A DNA stretch of 64,000 nt from Amazonocrinis nigriterrae CENA67 (GCF_016056305.1 NZ_JAECZC010000007.1:191022-255021); one strand, 5' to 3'; shown: positions 17,401-26,577, counted from the stretch's first letter. Notes: a model not told the origin generated them from the letters alone. Numbers and translations: made by a program.

Positions 17401-20098
17401 GATCGCTAATATCTGTAAAAACCGAATCGAGACAGGATTCTTCGGCATTAAGGCGGAGTGACAACAGTAACCAAACAATCGAACCATCAAGCCGCCTTAG
17501 TGCTACTTCAAAATTACGAACTTCACCTTCCTTTTCTAACTCTGCTAACATCCGCGTGCGATCATTGGGATTGACATATAAGTCAGTTGTGAAATACTTG
17601 CCAATTAAGTCACCAGCAGAGGTAAAACCTAATATTTCGGCACCACGTTGATTAGCATCAATAATCAATCCATCTTTTTGACAGGTGCGGAAAATCCCCA
17701 CTTGGGAATTTTCAAAGATGTTGCGGTACTTCATTTCACTACGACGCAAGGCTTCTTCTGCTTGCTTGCGTTCTGTGATGTCGCGTCCCACACCCGCGAT
17801 CGCAATTTCACCGCCAGGAGTGTTGATTGTTGAAGTGTTAAAGTTGAACCATCGCCAGCTACCGTCTTTGTGTCGCAATCGCACCTCAATATCAGTTAGC
17901 TTTTCGCCAGTTATCGCCCTTTGTAAGGCGGCGACGCTAGTTGCTAAATCTTCAGGTTTGGTAAACTCCACCACTGAATGACCTTCGATTTCTTCCAAAC
18001 TGTAACCCATAATTGCAGTCACATTTGGCGAGTGATAAGTAAAAATTCCGTCTGGCGAGAGGACAAATATCAAGTCATTGGCATTTTCGACGATGCTGCG
18101 GAATTTTAACTCACTTTCCTGGAGGGCTTGTTCGGCGCGTTTACGTTCTGTGGCATCGGTGCCTACTGAAAGTATTTCGATTAAGTTGCCTTGTGCATCT
18201 AAAATAGGTTTATTTGCCCAGACTATCCAAACGCGATCGCCATTTTGGCATAAGTTCTCATTTTCGTTGAATAGATAGTTTTCTGGGTATTGACAAATAT
18301 CAATCATTAATGCTTCTAAATCGCGCCCAGAAGTTTCGGTTTCTGGAACAATTGTACCGATGACATTACGCCCGATAATTTCATCTAAAGCGAAACCAAA
18401 AATCCTTTGACCGTAATCATTTAAAAATATGATGTTACCTTTACCGTCCCAGCGCAGAATGATGCAATTGGCTGTTTGCACCAAATCGCGATACTGGACT
18501 TCGGTTTGTCGTAAGGCTTCTTCAGTGCGTTTGCGAGCAGTAATATCGCGCACTACCGCTAAGATGTGTGGCTTACCGTTGTAAGTGCAAGTTGTCCCTT
18601 TAACTTCTACATCTATCAAAGTGCCATCTTTGCAGATATCAACTGCTAGTCCATAAAATTGCTCACCAGATCGCGTTGTTTCAAGAAACTCTAAAAAAAC
18701 AGAATGTGAGTCTGGGTGAATGTAGGCAGATGGATGTAACGTGATAAATTCTTCATAAGAATAACCGTGCATCTGACAAGCCGCAGGATTAACTTCGGCA
18801 ACTTTTTGAGTTTCTATTTCAGTAATAAATAGTCCATCATTGATAGCTTCAAAGATACTACGGTATTGCAACTCACTTTGTCGTAGCGCTTCTTCTGCCC
18901 TTTGGCGTTGGGTGATGTCGCGGAAACTCCACACTCTACCAATAATCTGTTCGCCGATGCGTTGAGGACAGGAATAGCGCTCAAATACTCTGCCATCGCA
19001 CAATTCTAATAAGTCGTAACTAACTAGCTCTGGCTGTGTGTATAATTCTCGGACTCGTTGCAAAAAAATATCTGGGTCTTTTAACTGATTTGCCAGATAC
19101 GCCAACCGCTTAGAATGATCTGGTTCTGTCAAAAGTTCTGATGGAATTGACCACATTTCTAAGAACTTTTGGTTGTAACTAGTGATGTTACTTGAGCTAT
19201 CGACTACTAAAATTCCGTCTTGAATCGATTCAAAGATAGCGCTTAACAAAGACAGAGAGTTTTCTAAAGCTACTTGAGTTTGTTTGTGATTGCTAATGTC
19301 CCGACCTAGAACTACAAGACTCTTACGTCTGCCATCTTGATGAAACAGGGGAATTTTAATCATGTCTCCAATGAACACTGTACCATCAGGCCGGGGTATA
19401 ACTTCTTCTACCCGATGAATACATCCTCGTTGCCAAGATTGTTCATCTGTTTTGTGGCAATTGAGCAAAGCATCGTGATAATAATTACTGAATTGTGCTA
19501 ATTCTAAGTCGGTTTTGCCTTTATAATCTACGCCTTGGAGGTCTAAAAATTCCAGGTTAGCTTGGTTCGACTCCAGCCATCTTCCTGAGCCATCCTTTAA
19601 ACAGATAATATCAGGTGTAGCATTAATCAGTGTCCGCAACCGTTCCTCGCTCTCTTGCAGAGATGCTTGAGTTTGCTCAACCAAGGTAATACTTTCCTTT
19701 GCCTGGGTTATATCCCTAATGATCAGCACAGCGCAATTATCATCGCTAAGTCCGGCAGAACTTCCAGAGATTTGCAACACTAAAGAATTGTCTTTTTGTT
19801 GCAACTCATAGTCTGTTATTTCGTACTGCCCACTGTGTATTTGTACATCAGGATAAGCCGACAAAGCAACTAATTGTCCTGCTTGTGCTAGTGGTAGTAA
19901 GTCAGTTAACTTTCTGCCGCAGACAGTGTTGTGGGGTTGATTCACCAAACGTTCAAAGCTAGGGTTGCACCATTGGATGCATCGGTCTTCTCCTACCCAG
20001 ACTACAGCATCAGCGATCGCACCTAATGTTACTTCCATTTTGGTGAGGATAGTTTGCAATTGCTTCACCTGCTCTAATTGTTTAGCGCTCATTACCAA
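14480..20098 (-). CDS. Giant multi-PAS/GAF hybrid sensor histidine kinase
   Basis: 1872 residues with no membrane segment. In order: seven PAS/PAC units over about 25-905 (each ended by a DITxRKxxEEALRxSE-type linker), GAF at about 909-1039, PAS at about 1063-1180, GAF at about 1189-1352, HisKA with ANMSHELRTPLNAILGFSQL (His near 1384), HATPase at about 1458-1622 (NLLGNAVKF, DTGRGIAPEE, GTGLGLTI), and a receiver at about 1656-1769 (Asp near 1707 in LILMDMRMPVMNG; Lys in LVRKPF). A roughly 100-residue helical tail follows that could be a degenerate Hpt. The stacked PAS units suggest several redox or ligand inputs. The start is ATG GTG ATG at 20098 or the next ATG. It diverges from the lanthipeptide operon 540 bases away. 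A regulatory link is possible but unproven. Confidence 0.95.
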   Translation of the reverse strand: MVMSAKQLEQVKQLQTILTKMEVTLGAIADAVVWVGEDRCIQWCNPSFERLVNQPHNTVCGRKLTDLLPLAQAGQLVALSAYPDVQIHSGQYEITDYELQQKDNSLVLQISGSSAGLSDDNCAVLIIRDITQAKESITLVEQTQASLQESEERLRTLINATPDIICLKDGSGRWLESNQANLEFLDLQGVDYKGKTDLELAQFSNYYHDALLNCHKTDEQSWQRGCIHRVEEVIPRPDGTVFIGDMIKIPLFHQDGRRKSLVVLGRDISNHKQTQVALENSLSLLSAIFESIQDGILVVDSSSNITSYNQKFLEMWSIPSELLTEPDHSKRLAYLANQLKDPDIFLQRVRELYTQPELVSYDLLELCDGRVFERYSCPQRIGEQIIGRVWSFRDITQRQRAEEALRQSELQYRSIFEAINDGLFITEIETQKVAEVNPAACQMHGYSYEEFITLHPSAYIHPDSHSVFLEFLETTRSGEQFYGLAVDICKDGTLIDVEVKGTTCTYNGKPHILAVVRDITARKRTEEALRQTEVQYRDLVQTANCIILRWDGKGNIIFLNDYGQRIFGFALDEIIGRNVIGTIVPETETSGRDLEALMIDICQYPENYLFNENENLCQNGDRVWIVWANKPILDAQGNLIEILSVGTDATERKRAEQALQESELKFRSIVENANDLIFVLSPDGIFTYHSPNVTAIMGYSLEEIEGHSVVEFTKPEDLATSVAALQRAITGEKLTDIEVRLRHKDGSWRWFNFNTSTINTPGGEIAIAGVGRDITERKQAEEALRRSEMKYRNIFENSQVGIFRTCQKDGLIIDANQRGAEILGFTSAGDLIGKYFTTDLYVNPNDRTRMLAELEKEGEVRNFEVALRRLDGSIVWLLLSLRLNAEESCLDSVFTDISDRKQQEQALRLIVEGTASKTGDEFFNSCVRYLAEVLQVQYALVTEFGDEPKTKVRTLAFWCCGAIKENLEYDLQGTPCEHTLEGKLCHYPQGVQAAFPEDADLVRMNAESFFGVPLTSSSGEIIGHLAVIDVKPMKPDPGRELIIRIFAARAGAELERKQAEAALQQSELKFRTIVEKVNDVLFVITPDGVFNYISPNILKTTGFAPSEMEGNSLAYFTHPEDVPKCLEVAQTILATGEGISGTEYRAKHRTRGWVWLTANAVRTQDAQGNFQIVGVARDISDRKQAEAALQRRAQLESILSSISRHFIDQNLEIAIDFTLQAIAQFINAERCAIFELSYEPHEVYLVNEWCAANIQPLTGNARRGNLEVFPRLAPMLLGNNSMLPCIADLPPDAPEKEFFASQSIKSALGVPMVHSGKVVGFIAADTINYTKTWNQEDINLLKLVGEIIAIGRSRHQAEEALRVAKEAAETANRAKSAFLANMSHELRTPLNAILGFSQLMERGTNLNSNQRESLATINRSGEHLLNLINDVLEMSKIEAGQIIFNPEDFDLYLLLQTIQEMFQVKAQTKQLFLRFEIARNLPRYIQTDEGKLRQVLINLLGNAVKFTQTGGVTLRVSLGRGDWEAEEELLIIDPCPMPNTSLQEAAPRRTLSTTATSLHFEVEDTGRGIAPEEMNNLFQPFVQTTSGIQTKEGTGLGLTISRQFVRLLGGDIHLRSSLGQGSTFSFDIQVNIAAALKATPKLSKGRVIKLAADQPSYRILVVDDRKENRDLIVQLLGSIGFEIETANNGLEAIAIWQTWQPHLILMDMRMPVMNGYDATKEIRARQRSTNTNLCTVIIALTASAFEEQQASILAAGCNDLVRKPFREQVIFEKIAEYLQVRYIYAQESSEEATDNNLKNMQFSMLDLCSAMTAMPTQWLTKLNHAAVEVDAERILELIEQIPQTHSSLAEKLTNLVRNFCFDEIIELTEDNL

Positions 20099-20322
20099 CT
20101 CCTCAATGTCTCCTAGATAGATAGAACAACTTGGTATAGCGATTGTATCTTTAGTTGATCATTAGGATATTTAACTACAGCAAAACTACATATTGGCTGT
20201 AAATATTACAGCATTAACATAGATATCAGCATCATAGAGAAGAAATTACGAATACCTAATCCCCAATCCTCCAATTAATCCGTGCTGAAAAATTTAGCAT
20301 TGCTGAAAATGAAAATTAAAAA

Positions 20323-20511
20323 TTCGGCGTTGCTGAATCATGGGATAACGCCAAAAATTCAATCTCTCAAATTCTTATTCTTTGCGCCTCTGCGCGGCAG
20401 TTGCTACCCTGCGGGAAGCCGCAGAAGCGTCTACAAGTCGGGAAACCCGCCCAACGCACTGCCTTGTCTCTATGTCAGGCAAAAATCATCCCATTAATCA
20501 GCAACGCCAAA
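20323..20511. repeat. MITE-like repeat unit upstream of the lanthipeptide operon
   Basis: A 24-base imperfect inverted repeat bounds this unit: GGCGTTGCTGAATCATGGGA at 20327 and its inverse TCCCATTAATCAGCAACGCC at 20489, both flanked by AAAATT runs. The interior holds the dispersed GC-rich modules (TTGCTACCCTGCGGGAAGCC, GTCGGGAAACCCGCC) found elsewhere in the window. It lies between the giant kinase and the first precursor gene. The remainder of 20099-20641 is AT-rich with no gene and probably carries the divergent promoters. Confidence 0.6.
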
Positions 20512-20641
20512 AATTTTTTGAAATTGCAACTATCTCCCCTATTTCTCCCCTATTTATCTCTAAATTCAAATCATCAAAGCAGAGAACACCACCCAAAACA
20601 AGCACACAATCTCTGCCATATCAATAACGGAGAATAAACCT

Positions 20642-20917
20642 ATGCTACACCAAATTAAAGAACTGCTTCAAAACACACAATTACAACAACAAGTAAAAGC
20701 AGCAACTAACCAAGCAGAAGCCATCAAATTGTTAGCTATTGCCAGTGCAGAAAAAGGTTATAACTTCACAGTCGAAGCCATTTCTCAAATACTTGCAGAA
20801 CTGACCTTTGTTGATTCCTATGAATTGAGTGAAGAAGAATTACTCAGTGTTAGTGGAGGAGCCGCCGGCGACACACACGTGCATATGTCATGTTGTAACG
20901 ACTGTCCAACTAGATAA
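20642..20917 (+). CDS. Lanthipeptide precursor 1 (Nif11-type leader)
   Basis: 91 residues. Residues 1-73 are a Nif11-like leader (QVKAATNQAEAIKLLAIA, KGYNFTVEAI, ELSEEELLSVSGG) ending in a double-Gly cleavage site at 72-73. The predicted core is the 18-mer AAGDTHVHMSCCNDCPTR: Thr5, Ser10 and Thr17 can be dehydrated, and Cys11, Cys12 and Cys15 can form (methyl)lanthionine rings. It is followed by a near copy at 21064 with the identical core, then by lanM and export genes. ATAACGGAGA provides a ribosome site. The family is known for class II (LanM) substrates in cyanobacteria. Ring pattern and activity are inference. Confidence 0.92.
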   Translation: MLHQIKELLQNTQLQQQVKAATNQAEAIKLLAIASAEKGYNFTVEAISQILAELTFVDSYELSEEELLSVSGGAAGDTHVHMSCCNDCPTR

Positions 20918-21063
20918 AGCAACTACAGAAGTGCCAGTAAGGGACTAGGAAAAGTAAAACATTACTTTACTTGATTTTGCTATTTAGCAATCCCTTACTA
21001 AATTCAAGTTACACGATTAGAATTTCTGTCATTTAATTAAGTCAACAAAAACGGAAAAAACCT

Positions 21064-21339
21064 ATGCTACACCAAATCAAAGAATTGCTTCAAAACGCAC
21101 AACTGCAACAACAAGTAAAAGCAGCAACTAACCAAGCAGAAGCTATCAAAGTGTTAGCTATTGCTAGTGCAGAGAAAGGGTATAACTTCACCCTCGAAGC
21201 CATTTCTCAAATGCTGACAGATTTGCTCTGTGTGGAATCTGATGAACTTAGTGAAGAAGAATTGCTCGGTGTTAGTGGAGGAGCTGCTGGCGACACACAC
21301 GTGCATATGTCATGTTGTAACGACTGTCCAACTAGATAA
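21064..21339 (+). CDS. Lanthipeptide precursor 2 (Nif11-type leader, same core)
   Basis: 91 residues, a tandem duplicate of the gene at 20642. The predicted core after Gly73 is identical in all 18 residues. The leader differs at about a dozen positions, mostly in the segment before ELSEEELL (LTDLLCVESD instead of LAELTFVDSY). Synonymous changes are present in the core (GCTGCTGGC for GCCGCCGGC), so the copies are not freshly made and the core appears conserved by selection or by conversion. The leader of this copy contains an extra Cys. A hairpin follows before lanM. Confidence 0.92.
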   Translation: MLHQIKELLQNAQLQQQVKAATNQAEAIKVLAIASAEKGYNFTLEAISQMLTDLLCVESDELSEEELLGVSGGAAGDTHVHMSCCNDCPTR

Positions 21340-21493
21340 AGCAACTAGAGAAGGTTCAAGAAGGCAGGAGGCAGAGGGCAGAGGGCAGAAGGAACCAATT
21401 GGAAGGGGATTGTGACCCCTACCAATTTCGTTGCTCCCAAATCAAAGATTTGGGAGGGGCTTCAGACCCTTCCCTTACTCATGAGCAGTCGTG

Positions 21494-21550
21494 GGCAGAG
21501 GGCAGGAGACATACATAGCTGCCTCCTGCCTCCTGCCCTCTGCCTTTTTT
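21494..21550 (+). terminator. Intrinsic-terminator-like hairpin between precursors and lanM
   Basis: The arms GGCAGAGGGCAGGAG (21494-21508) and CTCCTGCCCTCTGCC (21530-21544) pair perfectly and are followed directly by TTTTTT. A similar GGCAGGAGGCAGAGGGCAG block occurs at 21364, allowing an alternative pairing. It probably trims most transcripts after the precursor genes, leaving partial read-through into lanM. The spacer 21340-21674 holds no gene. Confidence 0.7.
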
Positions 21551-21674
21551 GGTGAGCAAGGGATTGCAGACTGGGGAATGGAGTAGTTAATTATTTCTTC
21601 CCCTACCTTTTACTTTGTCCCAACGCTAAATATTTACGCCGATCTATTTAACCACCACCTGAAAAAGTTCAGCC

Positions 21675-24600
21675 ATGTCCCAATTATTTGTTCAATCTTC
21701 CCAGCAGGTTGCTGTACCCGACTTAAAAACTATTGTGACTAAAGCCAGTTTTCTCTGGGAACGCCTCGATACAAAACAATTTGCGATCGCTGCTGGTTTG
21801 GTTAATGAACAAGAGATTGACCATCGCCTGAAACGCTGGTGTCAAGTCGTAGCACAAGGTAATTGGAACACTCTACAAAAACGCTTACGCTGGGAAGGCT
21901 TAGACTTCGATACAATTCGCCCTCGATTGGGAACAGTAGAGTTTAATGCTAGTCAACCGTTACCAAAATGGGCAGAAACCTTACAAAAAATTATCCAAAC
22001 AGCAACAGAATTTCAGCCGGAATTAGAAATATTTCTGCCAACCGACTCAGAAAATCCGATTCCCTTTGAAGATATTTTTTTACCTATTCTTAAAGTCGCC
22101 AGACTAGAACTTCAAAATCGAATTGAAGAACACCTTCCCCGATTACTTCTAACACAAACGGCTTACCACAACTTAGAGCGGAGTTTGCTGCAACGACTAG
22201 CGGCATTTTGTACCAAAACACTATATTTGGAATTTTCTCAGTTTCGTCCGTTTGGTCAAAATTTACTCAACTTGCTGGGACTGGAAACGGAAACTAACAA
22301 AACTAAAACTTACTACAATAAGTTCGTCAATCAACTTCTAAAAGATGGATTGATGACATTGTTCCAAAAATATCCAGTTCTTGGCCGATTAATCGCAACA
22401 GCAGTCAATTTTTGGGTTGATTTTACTGCCGAGTTTCTGCAACGTCTGTCTGAAGACAAAGCAGACATTCAACGAATTTTTGGGAAATTTGGGTCTAATC
22501 AAGATTATTTAGGGAAAGTTACTGAAATTAAAACTTCCTTGTCCGACTCCCATAAGCAAGGACGAACCGTTATTTTACTCACATTTGAGTCGGGATTAAA
22601 ACTTGTTTATAAACCAAAAGATTTGGGACTAGAGGTTGGTTTCAACCAATTTCTAGACTGGTGCAATCACCACAGCCAACTTTTAGATTTTAAAGTTATT
22701 CAAGTGCTGAACCGGAATAAATACGGTTGGGTAGAATATGTTGAACACCAAGCTTGTATCGATGAAGCTGCTGCGGAACGGTTTTATCAGCGAGCGGGGA
22801 TGTTATTATGTGTGCTTTATGCCTTACGGGGAACAGATTGCCACCATGAAAACTTAATTGCTAGTGGTGAACATTTAGTGCTGATTGACACAGAAACTCT
22901 GCTGCATCATGAAGCGAATTTGATTGAAAATTCACCAGATATGCAAGAATCTGAAGCCAACGCAGAACAGCAACTTGGAAACTCTGTACTACGTAGCGGA
23001 CTTTTACCCCGTTGGGATTTTAGCAGCGATCGCCGTGTTGCGTATGATATTAGTGGTTTGGGCAGTACTGACCCTCAACAAGCTCCTCAAAAAGTGCCGC
23101 GCTGGGGACTAGTTAATACTGACGAAATGCACCTGGGTTATGAGTTTATTCATCTACCCATTCAGAAAAATGTGCCTTATATAGGTGAAATTGCCCTTTC
23201 TCCCAACGATTATCAAGCACAAATTGCTGCGGGGTTTGAGCAGATGTATCGTTTCTTGATGGATAACAAGGATATACTGCTTCAACCAGAAAGTCCGTTC
23301 ACTGCGATGAGAAAGCAACAGGTACGTTTTGTTTTCCGCCCGACTCGCGTCTACAGCCTCATCCTGCAAAAAATTTGGGCATCCGATTACCTCAAAGATG
23401 GGATAGACTACAGCATCGAACTCGAACGCCTGAGTTGTGCTTTTCTGGTGGCTCAGGAAAAACCTAACGCTTGGCCTGTTTTAAGTGCAGAACTACAAGC
23501 TATGGAACAACTAGACATTCCTTTTTTCGTAGCTAACGCTGCTAGTGATCAACTGAGTGTGAGCGATGATTTAGCTATTTCGCACTATTTTAAACAACCC
23601 AGTTATCAGCATGTCTTGAAGCAGTTGCAGGCAATGGATGAAACTGACCTTGCTCGACAAATAGCGATTATTCAAGGCTCATTCCACGCCAAGTTAGCAC
23701 AAACTTCTAGTGAAGAAAGTAAGCAATCAGAGGTTGAATCTGCACCGTTGCTGAGTTCGGCACAATTGATAGAAGAAGCTAGAGCGATCGCAAATGCACT
23801 CGAAAAGACAGCTATTATCGATCCTGATGGTAGTGCCAACTGGATTGGTTTAGGTTATGTACCCGAAGCAGAGCGATTTCGACTGCAAGTATTAGGCTTT
23901 GGTCTTTATGATGGACGTTGTGGGGTTGCCTTATTTCTAGCTGCACTCGATAAAGTAGCCAGGGAGCCACGTTCGTGCGATTTGGCATTGAGGACATTAC
24001 AACCCTTGCGTCGGCAAATCCAGACTTTTGACTTAGAATCTCAGCAACGCCTGTCTCGCTTGATGGGAATCGGTGGCGGAGCGGGTTTGGGTTCCCTAAT
24101 CTATGCATTCGTGAAAGTCAGCCAATTTTTGAACGATGAAACGCTATTGGCAGATGCTCAAGCATTAGCGAATTGGATGACACCTGAATTGATTGCCGCC
24201 GATAAAAAGTTAGATATTATGAGCGGAGCTGCTGGAGCTATTTTAGGGTTGTTGTCTCTGTATAAAGTAACAAAAGATGCAACAGTTTTAGAAAAGGCGA
24301 TCGCCTGTGGACAGCATTTACTTAATCATCAGGTCAGCTATCAAGGCGCTCCCCAAGCTTGGCAGACTCTTGGCCAACAGCCTTTGACTGGCTTCTCCCA
24401 CGGAAGTGCAGGAATTTCTTATGCTTTGCTGCAACTTTACACAGTTACTCAAAATCAAGCTTACTGCCAAGCAGCACTGGCAGGTATTGAGTATGAACGC
24501 AGCGTCTTTTGTGAATCCCAAGGCAACTGGCCTGATTTTCGCAGTGCAGAACTGAATCAATCACCAGGCTTTCCAGTTAGATGGTGTCACGGTGCGGCTG

Positions 24601-24977
24601 GAATTGGTTTAGCGCGCTTGGGCTGCTTAGGGGTTGTTGATTTCCCCGAAATTGAACGGGAAATTGAAATTGCTTTGCAAACCACCCAAAATCATAGTTT
24701 ACAAGACAGCGATCACCTGTGCTGTGGCAACTTAGGCCGGATTGAGGTATTGTTAGTCGGCGCTCAACGCTGCTGCCGCTCTGATTGGCATCAAGCTGCC
24801 CTCCAAAATGCTGCCAATGTTGTAGCTAAAGCCAGACGAACCGGAGCTTATCAAATGTTTACTAACTTGCCCAGTTCCGTATTTCATCCGAGTTTATTCC
24901 GGGGTACGGCGGGAATTGGTTATAATTTGCTACGGCTAGCTACGGATGATCTGCCTTCGGTGCTGTTGTGGGAATAA
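21675..24977 (+). CDS. lanM: Class II lanthipeptide synthetase LanM (ProcM-like, CCG type)
   Basis: 1100 residues, bifunctional. The N-terminal kinase-like dehydratase (DUF4135; about 190-620) phosphorylates and eliminates Ser/Thr. KLVYKPKDLGLE and RGTDCHHENLIASGEHLVLIDTETL are its nucleotide/catalytic segments. The C-terminal LanC-like cyclase (about 730-1100) has zinc ligands Cys971 (RWCHGAAGIG), Cys1016 and Cys1017 (LCCGNLGR). A Cys-Cys-Gly motif in place of Cys-His-Gly marks the ProcM-like clade, known for relaxed substrate choice. It acts on the two precursors upstream. The ATG at 21675 is used; the frame has no nearer ribosome site than AAAAAGTTCAGCC. Confidence 0.95.
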   Translation: MSQLFVQSSQQVAVPDLKTIVTKASFLWERLDTKQFAIAAGLVNEQEIDHRLKRWCQVVAQGNWNTLQKRLRWEGLDFDTIRPRLGTVEFNASQPLPKWAETLQKIIQTATEFQPELEIFLPTDSENPIPFEDIFLPILKVARLELQNRIEEHLPRLLLTQTAYHNLERSLLQRLAAFCTKTLYLEFSQFRPFGQNLLNLLGLETETNKTKTYYNKFVNQLLKDGLMTLFQKYPVLGRLIATAVNFWVDFTAEFLQRLSEDKADIQRIFGKFGSNQDYLGKVTEIKTSLSDSHKQGRTVILLTFESGLKLVYKPKDLGLEVGFNQFLDWCNHHSQLLDFKVIQVLNRNKYGWVEYVEHQACIDEAAAERFYQRAGMLLCVLYALRGTDCHHENLIASGEHLVLIDTETLLHHEANLIENSPDMQESEANAEQQLGNSVLRSGLLPRWDFSSDRRVAYDISGLGSTDPQQAPQKVPRWGLVNTDEMHLGYEFIHLPIQKNVPYIGEIALSPNDYQAQIAAGFEQMYRFLMDNKDILLQPESPFTAMRKQQVRFVFRPTRVYSLILQKIWASDYLKDGIDYSIELERLSCAFLVAQEKPNAWPVLSAELQAMEQLDIPFFVANAASDQLSVSDDLAISHYFKQPSYQHVLKQLQAMDETDLARQIAIIQGSFHAKLAQTSSEESKQSEVESAPLLSSAQLIEEARAIANALEKTAIIDPDGSANWIGLGYVPEAERFRLQVLGFGLYDGRCGVALFLAALDKVAREPRSCDLALRTLQPLRRQIQTFDLESQQRLSRLMGIGGGAGLGSLIYAFVKVSQFLNDETLLADAQALANWMTPELIAADKKLDIMSGAAGAILGLLSLYKVTKDATVLEKAIACGQHLLNHQVSYQGAPQAWQTLGQQPLTGFSHGSAGISYALLQLYTVTQNQAYCQAALAGIEYERSVFCESQGNWPDFRSAELNQSPGFPVRWCHGAAGIGLARLGCLGVVDFPEIEREIEIALQTTQNHSLQDSDHLCCGNLGRIEVLLVGAQRCCRSDWHQAALQNAANVVAKARRTGAYQMFTNLPSSVFHPSLFRGTAGIGYNLLRLATDDLPSVLLWE

Positions 24978-25123
24978 ATCGCCGTTTCCACAACAATCAT
25001 AATAAATACCTTTATTTGTGCGATCGCCTTTTTTATTTCTCCCCTAGTTCTCCCCGATCGCACTTTAATCTTTAAAGTCTAGAAGATTTGAGATTCTAGG
25101 TGGTGTCAGCAAGGAGGAGGACA

Positions 25124-26563
25124 ATGCAACTAAAACACAGCCACATCTTCCGTCAAGAAGCCCTAGACCGCTTATCTTCACCAGAACAACTGGATCAGGC
25201 AATACAAGTTGTCAAACCTCAAGCTTGGTTGACTTTATCTACTTTGAGTTTTGTAGTTGCTGTGGCTGGGGTTTGGAGTGTGTTTGGTAGAATTCCCCTC
25301 ACCGTCACAGGTCAGGGTATATTGGTTAAACCGCACCACGTTGTGGAATTTCAAGCACCCAGTTCTGGCCCATTACTAACTCTCAAAGTCAAGCCAGGGG
25401 ATATTATTAAACAAGGTGATGTACTGGGTATTATCGACCAATCAGCATTAAAGCAGCAATTACAGCAAGAACAAGTAAAGTTGCAACAACTGCAAACTCA
25501 AAATCAAGAAACTGACAGGCTGCAAAAGCTGCTGATTGAGCAACAAATCATCACTCTGGGACAGCAAAAACTGGATTTAGAAAATAATCTGCATCGAGAG
25601 CAAAGTGCGCCAAAACTACGTGATCAGACGCTAAGAGCGATCGCCCAAAAACGTCAAAGCATCAATTCCCGTAAGCAACAAATTAACTACTTAGTCAAAA
25701 CCTTGCAACGACGGGTTGATAAACGTCGTCAGCTTTTTAAGCAGCATGTTATTAGCCAAGACATGCTGGTGCAAGCTGAGCAGGAATATTTTAACACTCA
25801 AAGTGAACTGTCAGATATTGACGTGCAACTAAAGGATCTCGAAATTCAAGAAACTACCACGCAACGAGAATATCTAGAAAATCTCAACAGAATTGACCAA
25901 ATTAAAACCAAAATTCAAGACCTGAATACTCAAAATACTAAACTACGCGAGCAAGACCTGAAGCAATCAATTGACAAAACCAATCAAATTCGGGAAGTAA
26001 AGCGGCGAATTGCTCAATTAGGACTGCAATTATCTCAAGAAAGTAGAATTATTAGCAAATATAATGGTCAGATTCTGGAACTCAGTGTTGTCCCTGGTCA
26101 AATGATGAATCCGGGTACTCGCTTGGGTTCAATTGAAGCTGAACAGCCAAATTCAAAACTGATGAGTCTTGTTTACTTTGCTAATAAAGATGGTAAGCAA
26201 ATCAAGCCAGGGATGGCTGTACAAGTGACTCCCAGCTTTGCCAAACGTGAGCGCGATGGTGGTATCCTTGGAATTGTTGCAGATATCTCTTCCTTTCCGG
26301 TCACTACAGAAGATATTACAGCGATCGTTGGTAATAAAGAAATTGCTGCTAGTCTTGCAGGTAAAGGTGAAGGCAAGGTGCAAGCTTTTATCAAACTACA
26401 AGAAAACCCCACTTCAATTAGTGGCTATAAATGGTCGTCTTCTGATGGATCATCTATAAAAATATCCTCTGGCACAACTACTTCTGTTCAAGTCAAAGTA
26501 GGAGAAAAAGCACCTATTTCTTATATTATTCCTATGCTCCGTTCTTGGACTGGAATTTATTAA
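25124..26563 (+). CDS. HlyD-type adaptor, NHLM bacteriocin system secretion protein
   Basis: 479 residues starting at the ATG at 25124, set by an exceptionally good AAGGAGGAGGACA ribosome site. One membrane anchor lies near residues 35-55 (TLSTLSFVVAVAGVWSVF). A biotinyl-lipoyl-like half follows (GQGILVKPHHVVEFQAPSSGPL), then a long coiled coil (about 110-310) and the second lipoyl/barrel part (ISKYNGQILELSVVPGQMMNPG). This is the periplasmic membrane-fusion protein that links the inner-membrane ABC exporter to an outer-membrane channel. It is 146 bases after lanM and 14 before the peptidase-exporter. Confidence 0.9.
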   Translation: MQLKHSHIFRQEALDRLSSPEQLDQAIQVVKPQAWLTLSTLSFVVAVAGVWSVFGRIPLTVTGQGILVKPHHVVEFQAPSSGPLLTLKVKPGDIIKQGDVLGIIDQSALKQQLQQEQVKLQQLQTQNQETDRLQKLLIEQQIITLGQQKLDLENNLHREQSAPKLRDQTLRAIAQKRQSINSRKQQINYLVKTLQRRVDKRRQLFKQHVISQDMLVQAEQEYFNTQSELSDIDVQLKDLEIQETTTQREYLENLNRIDQIKTKIQDLNTQNTKLREQDLKQSIDKTNQIREVKRRIAQLGLQLSQESRIISKYNGQILELSVVPGQMMNPGTRLGSIEAEQPNSKLMSLVYFANKDGKQIKPGMAVQVTPSFAKRERDGGILGIVADISSFPVTTEDITAIVGNKEIAASLAGKGEGKVQAFIKLQENPTSISGYKWSSSDGSSIKISSGTTTSVQVKVGEKAPISYIIPMLRSWTGIY

Positions 26564-26577
26564 GTTTGGCCTGCCCT

